Positions 58,870 to 63,828 of a DNA stretch of 63,828 bases are shown here, piece by piece. The notes below the pieces were generated by a model that was not told where the DNA came from, did no database searches, and worked only from the letters and a program-made list of their open reading frames with translations. The position numbers were made by a program, and so were the translations under genes. Each line of letters starts with the position of its first letter. The stretch's first letter is position 1. This DNA comes from Mesorhizobium sp. LSJC280B00 (GTDB lineage: Bacteria > Pseudomonadota > Alphaproteobacteria > Rhizobiales > Rhizobiaceae): NCBI RefSeq assembly GCF_000502835.1, contig NZ_AYVL01000008.1, forward strand, positions 221,377-285,204, in the 5' to 3' direction.

Positions 58870-59298
58870 ATGCTCGCCGGATTGCTTGCCTTGACCGTTG
58901 CCGCAGTGTTCGCCGGCGCGGCTATCTACGTCAGCGTCGCCGAGCAGCCGGCGCGGCTTCGCCTCGATGACAAGGCATTGCTGCAGGAATGGCAGCCTTC
59001 CTACAAGCGCGGCGCCGCCATGCAGGCCTCGATCGCCGTCATCGCCTGTATTCTGGGCCTCGTCGCCTGGTGGCTGACCGGCAATCTCGCTTATCTGGTC
59101 GGTGCCTTGCTGATCATCCTGCCTTGGCCATGGACGCTGCTGGTGATGATGCCGGCAAATAGGTTGCTGGAGGCGATGGACGCGAACTCCGTCAATCCTG
59201 AAGCTCGGACATTGATCGCCAAATGGGGCAATCTACATCTGGTCCGCGTCGGTCTTGGCGTTCTGGCGACGTTGGCATTCCTCTTGGGCAGTGCCTGA
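58870..59298 (+). CDS. DUF1772 four-helix membrane protein
   Basis: A 142-aa protein with four hydrophobic segments and the DUF1772 pattern (YVSVAEQPARL near residue 20-30, WQPSYKRGAAMQA, then a C-terminal LVRVGLGVLATLAFLLG). Start 58870 with GGGAGA upstream; the long frame before it is antisense to tetR. Probably controlled by the divergent TetR gene. Function unknown. Confidence 0.82.
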   Translation: MLAGLLALTVAAVFAGAAIYVSVAEQPARLRLDDKALLQEWQPSYKRGAAMQASIAVIACILGLVAWWLTGNLAYLVGALLIILPWPWTLLVMMPANRLLEAMDANSVNPEARTLIAKWGNLHLVRVGLGVLATLAFLLGSA

Positions 59299-59335
59299 CC
59301 TCGCCAATCGGTGCCATCTTCGTCATGAAGGCGTG

Positions 59336-59788
59336 TCACTCCAGGGCGGGCGGATCTCGCAGGCGCCCAAGCAGAGCTGACAGCGCGTCGAGCTCATCAT
59401 TGGAAAGCCGGGAGCCGACCAACTCCGCGATCGACCGGCCGTAGACAGCCCACATGCGGCGGCGCGTCTCGCGTCCCTTGTCTGTGACGCGGACTGTTTG
59501 CCCGCGGCCGTCATCGGCAACTGGAAGCTTCTCGACCTGCCCGTCGGCTTCGAGCCGCGCCAGCAGCCGGGAGATGTTGTACTGCGCAAACAGGGTGCGC
59601 TCGGTGAGTTGGAACGGCCGCAATCCGCCCTCGCCCGCCTCGGCAAGCTCATGCAGGACGTCGTACCAGGCAAGCGGCGGCAGGCCACTGTCCTTCAGCG
59701 CGTCCTCGGCTCGTTCCAACAACTGGCGCGAAACCCGCATCAGGCGGGCCCAGGCCTTGATGGCTGGAGGTGAAGGAATCCCGGTCAT
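59336..59788 (-). CDS. MarR-family transcriptional regulator
   Basis: A 150-aa winged-helix regulator: LTERTLFAQYNISRLLARLEADGQVEKLPVADDGRGQTVRVTDKG is the recognition helix and wing. The ATG faces the Rieske gene across a 100-base region carrying three copies of one palindrome, so it very likely represses itself and the Rieske-GST pair. Confidence 0.92.
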   Translation of the reverse strand: MTGIPSPPAIKAWARLMRVSRQLLERAEDALKDSGLPPLAWYDVLHELAEAGEGGLRPFQLTERTLFAQYNISRLLARLEADGQVEKLPVADDGRGQTVRVTDKGRETRRRMWAVYGRSIAELVGSRLSNDELDALSALLGRLRDPPALE

Positions 59789-59790
59789 GA

Positions 59791-59868
59791 TTGCATCGTA
59801 GGCGATAGATGCAATTGCATCAAGCTTGACGATCGATGCAAATGCATCTATATAGATGCAATCGCATC
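59791..59868. promoter_or_regulatory. Three MarR operator palindromes
   Basis: GATGCAATTGCATC (59808-59821, perfect), GATGCAAATGCATC (59835-59848) and GATGCAATCGCATC (59855-59868), plus a half site TTGCATC at 59791, lie between the divergent marR and Rieske genes. The outermost sites reach close to both start codons, fitting repression of both directions. Confidence 0.75.
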
Positions 59869-59888
59869 AATCATGAGAGGCAATTCCG

Positions 59889-60194
59889 ATGAAGCATGAA
59901 ATCTGCAGGATCGCCGACATTCCGGAAAAAGGCAGCCTCATCGCTCCGTTTTTCGGCCGCGAGGTCCATGTCTACCGCAGCGGCGAGCGTATCCGCGCTG
60001 CCGCCAACGTCTGCCTGCATTTCGGTGGCCCGCTCGGCTGCAAGGACGGCAAGCTCGTCTGCCAGTGGCACGGCGCCTCGTTCGACATGGCGAGCGGTGG
60101 TCGCCTCGAAGGCCCGGCGCCGAAGGGCTCCCGCCTGATGTTCCTCTCCACCCGCGTCGAGGACGGCGCATTAAACTATGTCTGGGGAGAGTGA
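59889..60194 (+). CDS. Rieske [2Fe-2S] ferredoxin
   Basis: A 101-aa soluble Rieske protein. The cluster ligands are C42 and H44 (VCLHFGG) and C58 and H61 (CQWHGAS). Probably an electron carrier for an oxygenase or a small redox partner. GAGAGG lies upstream of the ATG. It precedes the GST gene by one base and is likely under MarR control. Confidence 0.9.
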   Translation: MKHEICRIADIPEKGSLIAPFFGREVHVYRSGERIRAAANVCLHFGGPLGCKDGKLVCQWHGASFDMASGGRLEGPAPKGSRLMFLSTRVEDGALNYVWGE

Positions 60195-60195
60195 G

Positions 60196-60921
60196 ATGAT
60201 CGACAAGCTCATCCTCGTCAGCCACCATCTTTGTCCCTATGTGCAGCGCGCGGCGATTTCACTTCGCGAAAAGGACGTGCCATTCGAGCGCATCACGGTC
60301 GATCTCGCCAACAAGCCTGCCTGGTTCAAGGCGACATCGCCGCTCGGCAAGGTGCCGCTGCTCCGCGTTGAGCATGACGGCCAGGAAACGGTGATCTTCG
60401 AATCGCTCGTCATCCTCGAATTCCTCGAGGAAACCCAGCCCGATCCGCTGCATCCCACCGACCCCTATGCCCGTGCCCGGCATCGCGCCTGGATCGAGTT
60501 CGGCTCGGCAATCCTCAATGCCATCGGCCGCTTCTATTCAGCACTCACCGAAGCCGCCTTCATCGCCGAACGCGGGGCTCTGGCAGCAATGTTCGATCGC
60601 CTGGAAGAGGAACTGGCGAACGGCGCGGCTGGGCCATGCTTCGACGGCGAGCGCTTTTCACTGGTCGACGCGGTCTACGGCCCGATTTTCCGTTATTTCG
60701 AGGTCTTTGACCGGATCGGCGATTTCGGCATCCTGGACGGAAAACCGCATGTCCAGGTGTGGCGCGAGGCGTTGCGCAAACGCCCATCCGTGAAGGGCGC
60801 GGTCGCTCCCGATTATCCGCAACGCCTCCATGCATTCTTGCAGGCTAAGGGTTCGCACCTTTCGGAAATCAGGCGCCAAGGCGATCCGGCCACAGCGCTT
60901 CCGCAAGCCCTATCGGCTTGA
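60196..60921 (+). CDS. Glutathione S-transferase family protein
   Basis: A 241-aa GST-fold protein. The N-terminal thioredoxin-like domain has HHLCPYVQRAAISL (possible catalytic Cys as in Omega/glutaredoxin-like classes) and GKVPLLRVE...ESLVILEFLEE; the all-helical domain follows. The ATG comes just after the Rieske stop. The last 53 bases overlap the monooxygenase gene end on the other strand. Confidence 0.88.
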   Translation: MIDKLILVSHHLCPYVQRAAISLREKDVPFERITVDLANKPAWFKATSPLGKVPLLRVEHDGQETVIFESLVILEFLEETQPDPLHPTDPYARARHRAWIEFGSAILNAIGRFYSALTEAAFIAERGALAAMFDRLEEELANGAAGPCFDGERFSLVDAVYGPIFRYFEVFDRIGDFGILDGKPHVQVWREALRKRPSVKGAVAPDYPQRLHAFLQAKGSHLSEIRRQGDPATALPQALSA

Positions 60922-62107
60922 ATGGATTGAGCACCGTTCCTGTAACCATGGAAGCAAGAAACTGCGGCGCCGGCGGGACTTTTGCCAGCGTCGCCACCAG
61001 CCTGTCGCGGACGAACGGCATCACAATCGAATCCGATTGATAAAACGGCGTCAGCACCAGCGACAGCGCCTGGAAGACCCGCACATGCCATCGCCGTGTC
61101 CGGACATAGGCCGCCAGTGCAGTATCGATACGGTCCGTTCCTATGAGTGCGTAGTTGAGCGCGGCTGCATCGAGCAGCGCCATGTTCGCGCCCTGGCCGA
61201 GCTGCGGGCTCGTTGAATGGGCCGCATCGCCGATAACAGCCAATCGCCGTCCGGCTGGCGTCTTCATCGTGTGATGGCCATAGCGCGCCAGCGAAAGCTG
61301 CTCGAAACTGTCGATCTGGTCGATGAAGGCCGCGCATTCAGGCCACAGCCCGACCAATCTCGCCTTCCATGCATCGAGACCTGCCGCCCATACGTGCTCG
61401 GCATCCGCCGGCTTGAGGCTCCAGAAGAATGCCGCCATCTTCTGGGCACCGGGCTCAGGCCGGCCGATTGGCAGCACGCCGATCATCACGCTCGCACTGT
61501 CGTAGCGCTGCAGCAGCGCGTGCTCGTCGAAACCCTCGCCGCGCCAGCCGAGCGATGCCCAGAACGCGCCATAGGCGAGCGATCGCGGTTCGCCCGGATT
61601 GTTCACGCACCGCCGCAGTTTGGAGCGTGAACCGCTGGCATCCACTACCAGGTCGAACGACCCTATCCGTCGTCCGTTGCCGCAGATCAATGTTGCCCGC
61701 TCGCCGGTTTCCAGCGTCTCGAGCTCGATACCTGTCTCGATGGTGATCGCCTGGCGCCGGGCGGCGCGGAAAAGCACGCCGAACAGAGCCGCGCGGTGCA
61801 CCGCCAGCCCGAAGCGACCGCCGCGCTGGGCATCATAACGGACATCGAGCACGGTGCGGCCAGTTCTGGCGTCTGCACCATGCAGGCGGTCTATGCGGCT
61901 GCCCAGCGCCAGAATGTCGTCGAGCAGGCCGAGATCGGCAAGCACCGTCAGCCCGGTCGGCTGCAGGATCAGCCCGGACCCGACCGGCTTTGGCTGGTCG
62001 AAGCGTTCGAAGATGGTGACCCTATGTTCGGCGCGCGTGAGATAGAGCGCGGCGGCAAGTCCAGCCGGCCCGGCGCCGGCAATCGCGATGTCCAGAGAAT
62101 TGCCCAT
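60869..62107 (-). CDS. FAD-dependent aromatic-type monooxygenase
   Basis: A 412-aa flavoprotein monooxygenase. The FAD-binding IAIAGAGPAGLAAALYL is at residues 7-23, the middle motif includes LVVDASGSRSKLR, and GDAAHSTSPQLGQGANMALLDAAAL binds the flavin phosphate. Resembles salicylate- or hydroxybenzoate-hydroxylase-like enzymes; the substrate is unknown. Convergent with the GST gene. Confidence 0.9.
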   Translation of the reverse strand: MGNSLDIAIAGAGPAGLAAALYLTRAEHRVTIFERFDQPKPVGSGLILQPTGLTVLADLGLLDDILALGSRIDRLHGADARTGRTVLDVRYDAQRGGRFGLAVHRAALFGVLFRAARRQAITIETGIELETLETGERATLICGNGRRIGSFDLVVDASGSRSKLRRCVNNPGEPRSLAYGAFWASLGWRGEGFDEHALLQRYDSASVMIGVLPIGRPEPGAQKMAAFFWSLKPADAEHVWAAGLDAWKARLVGLWPECAAFIDQIDSFEQLSLARYGHHTMKTPAGRRLAVIGDAAHSTSPQLGQGANMALLDAAALNYALIGTDRIDTALAAYVRTRRWHVRVFQALSLVLTPFYQSDSIVMPFVRDRLVATLAKVPPAPQFLASMVTGTVLNPFKPIGLAEALWPDRLGA

Positions 62108-62181
62108 CTGCCCGACCCAACCCAGGCCGGACAATCCTTCAGCGCTATCGCTAAATCAAGCCGCTGTCTCGGCCTTGAGGC

Positions 62182-62592
62182 TCAGCCCTCGGCTGCATCG
62201 AAAATCTTCCGCGCCTCGCGTACAGCGCCGTGATTGAGCTCGGCCCATTGGATCAGCTGATGCAAGGGTCCAAACATCGAGCGCCCGAGATCGGTGAGGC
62301 TGTATTCGACGCTCGGCGGTTTGGTTGGAAACACCTGGCGATGCACATAGCCGTCGCGCTGCAGATCGTGCAGCGTCTGGGTGAGCATGCGCTGTGAAAT
62401 GTCGGGCACGAGGCGCCGCAACTCGCCGAAGCGGTACGCCTTCTCGGCCAAGGCCTCCATCAGCAGCGAACTCCATTTATTGCTTATGCCCTGGATCACG
62501 TCGCGAACCGGGCAATCCGCAAGGTTTCCGCCACCGCTGCCTGCTTTGTATATCTCGAGCTTCGATCTCAGATTGACGATCTTGCCGTCCAT
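62182..62592 (-). CDS. HxlR-family transcriptional regulator
   Basis: A 136-aa winged-helix regulator with the family N-terminal Cys27 in LADCPVRDVIQGISNKWSSLLM, ISQRMLTQTLHDLQRDGYV as recognition helix and PPSVEYSLTDLGRSM as wing. Cys27 corresponds to the redox-sensing Cys of quinone- or aldehyde-responsive relatives. Divergent from a QorB-like gene, as in the E. coli ytfH-ytfG pair, which suggests quinone or electrophile sensing. ATG 62592 preferred over 62625. Confidence 0.9.
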   Translation of the reverse strand: MDGKIVNLRSKLEIYKAGSGGGNLADCPVRDVIQGISNKWSSLLMEALAEKAYRFGELRRLVPDISQRMLTQTLHDLQRDGYVHRQVFPTKPPSVEYSLTDLGRSMFGPLHQLIQWAELNHGAVREARKIFDAAEG

Positions 62593-62666
62593 GGCTGGTT
62601 CCCTGGATGTGCCTACCTCCCGCAAAACTGCCTTCTTTACGAGGATGGGTCAATTCCTATTTTAGT

Positions 62667-62689
62667 GCTGGTCTCTTTTTGAGACTAAC
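62667..62689. promoter_or_regulatory. Candidate HxlR operator
   Basis: GCTGGTCTC-TTTTT-GAGACTAAC is an imperfect inverted repeat (GTCTC/GAGAC core, 62671-62685) midway between the divergent hxlR and qorB-like genes. Placement fits an operator for both; binding is inferred. Confidence 0.5.
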
Positions 62690-62728
62690 ATATGCACCCG
62701 CCGCTCCGGCGCAACGTCAGGACATCTC

Positions 62729-63619
62729 ATGACCGACACCCTTCTCGTCACCGGCGCCTCCGGCCAGCTTGGCCGCGGCGTCATCAATCATCTGCTTGAC
62801 ACGCTCAAGGTCTCCCCTCAGCGCATCATCGCCGCCACCCGCAATCCGGAAAATCTGGCCGATCTGGCAGCCCGAGGCGTCACCATCCGGGCAGTCGACT
62901 TCGACGACACCGCGTCGTTGGCCAGTGCATTCACCGGCGCCGACAGGGTTCTGATCATTTCGACAAACGAGCTCGCCGTTCCGGGCAAGCGCCTGAAGCA
63001 ACATGAGGCCGCGGTCGCCGCCGCAAAAAGCGCCGGCGTTTCGCATCTGCTCTACACGTCGATGCCCAATCCGGAGCCAGGATCGCCGGTACTGTTTGCG
63101 CCCGATCACCACGGCACCGAGCAGGCGATCAAGGCGAGCGGTATCCCCTACACCATCTTCCGCAACGGCTGGTATCAGGAGAACCTGTTCATGGCGCTGC
63201 CGCACGCCATCGCCTCGGGGCACTGGTACACATCCGCTGGAGACGGCCACATTGCCCATGGCGCGCGCGACGATATGGCAGCCGCGATCGCCGCCGGCCT
63301 TGCTTCGAGCGCAACCGAAAGCACGACATACACGCTGACCGGCCCCAAGGCCCACACGATGGCCGAGATTGCAGCCCTCGTCACCGAGGTCACCGGCAAG
63401 CCGATCGAAGTTATCCAGCTTTCGGATGAAGCGCTGACCGAGGGATTGAAGGCAGCCGGCGTTCCCGAAGCGTTTGCGCCCGTCATCGTTTCCTTCGACA
63501 CCAACACCCGCTCCGGCCGGATCGGCATGGTGACCGACGCGGTCGAGACGCTGTCCGGCAGGAAGCCGCAGCCGCTGAAGCAATTTCTTGAAGCAAACAA
63601 GGCGGCTCTGGTGAGCTGA
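62729..63619 (+). CDS. NmrA-like NAD(P)H:quinone oxidoreductase (QorB-like)
   Basis: A 296-aa atypical short-chain dehydrogenase. NADP-binding TGASGQLGRG (residues 8-17), no catalytic YxxxK, and ATRNPENLADLAARGVTIR as cofactor-selecting loop. Close in layout to E. coli QorB, which reduces quinones. Divergent HxlR gene supports a quinone-stress role. Confidence 0.88.
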   Translation: MTDTLLVTGASGQLGRGVINHLLDTLKVSPQRIIAATRNPENLADLAARGVTIRAVDFDDTASLASAFTGADRVLIISTNELAVPGKRLKQHEAAVAAAKSAGVSHLLYTSMPNPEPGSPVLFAPDHHGTEQAIKASGIPYTIFRNGWYQENLFMALPHAIASGHWYTSAGDGHIAHGARDDMAAAIAAGLASSATESTTYTLTGPKAHTMAEIAALVTEVTGKPIEVIQLSDEALTEGLKAAGVPEAFAPVIVSFDTNTRSGRIGMVTDAVETLSGRKPQPLKQFLEANKAALVS

Positions 63620-63625
63620 GCCTGA

Positions 63626-63660
63626 CAATGGCCGTGCCCTCAAAGGGCACGGCCATTTGT
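63626..63660. terminator. Bidirectional terminator between qorB-like and kup
   Basis: A 13-bp stem (ATGGCCGTGCCCT / AGGGCACGGCCAT) with a short loop is followed by TTGTT on the plus strand; it lies between two convergent genes and could serve both. Confidence 0.7.
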
Positions 63661-63828
63661 TCAGATAGCCACCTGCGTCCCGATCTCGACCACCCGTCCG
63701 GTCGGGATCTGGAAATATTCCGTCGCATCGGCCGCCGTGCGCGCCAGCCCGATGAACAGCTTGTCCTGCCAGACCGGCATGCCGGAATTGGGCGAGGCCT
63801 TGAGAGAGCGCCGCGACAGGAAGAAGGA
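63661..63828 (-). CDS. kup: Kup potassium transporter, C-terminal part
   Basis: The last 55 codons of a gene running off the window edge. [20 protein letters not shown], then [20 protein letters not shown] and [14 protein letters not shown], match the conserved cytoplasmic C-terminus of Kup low-affinity potassium uptake proteins. Only this part can be judged. Confidence 0.88.
   Translation of the reverse strand, partial: SFFLSRRSLKASPNSGMPVWQDKLFIGLARTAADATEYFQIPTGRVVEIGTQVAI

Overview
The window reads as a chromosomal segment of an alphaproteobacterium of the Rhizobiales, most like Mesorhizobium. The grounds are the high GC content, the rhizobial gene order nuoA-N / birA / rnj / mce / proS / lolCD, the aerobic (CobN-type) cobalamin pathway, a BA14K-family protein, and several families of short palindromic repeats of the kind common in rhizobial genomes. 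The genus is inferred from gene content and order; no database search was possible.

Layout. (1) 1-2770: edge of an integrated element. It holds a tyrosine integrase lying against the 3' end of tRNA-Leu(GAG) and a small ORF; the rest of the element lies left of the window. (2) 3030-4160: lipB, and facing it a 28-codon membrane peptide whose near-consensus promoter is covered by three phased GTTC repeats, the alphaproteobacterial LexA (SOS) box. (3) 27458 down to 4161, all minus strand: the 14 complex I genes with two extra ORFs, then birA, rnj, mce, a DUF1467 gene, proS, lolC and lolD. A stand-alone small RNA candidate lies between the DUF1467 gene and proS. (4) 27794-45061, plus strand: an AlkZ/YcaQ-like gene, then a cobalamin riboswitch and a tightly coupled B12 operon (DUF1636 gene, cobW, cobN, cobG, cobH, cobI, cobJ, cobL, cobE, cobM, cobA, cobB, cobV, cobU). 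cobK lies inside it on the opposite strand. (5) 45088-63828: a mosaic of small units. These are an AT-richer orphan ORF, tRNA-Lys(CTT), a PhzF-like gene, a MacAB-type exporter, a Nudix / endonuclease-phosphatase pair, BA14K and PilZ proteins, several secreted unknowns, ilvC, and four regulator-target modules (tetR/DUF1772, marR/Rieske-GST, an FAD monooxygenase, hxlR/qorB). The 3' end of kup closes the window.

How the genes work together. The nuo genes build the proton-pumping NADH dehydrogenase. The riboswitch senses adenosylcobalamin and should shut down the whole coupled B12 operon, which runs from uroporphyrinogen III (CobA) through ring contraction and cobalt insertion (CobN, with CobW as a metal chaperone) to nucleotide-loop assembly (CobB, CobV, CobU). 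lolC and lolD export lipoproteins.

The most interesting signals are: (a) the SOS-box-controlled 28-aa membrane peptide, which resembles known SOS peptides such as SidA and TisB only in size, topology and control; (b) palindromic repeats of about 160 bp inserted in frame inside cobN (two, of different families) and cobG (one), so that they are translated as extra peptide; (c) cobK, nested antisense in the operon with its start overlapping that of cobL and its end overlapping that of cobJ; and (d) a second, diverged copy of the last codons of ilvC beside a small palindrome.
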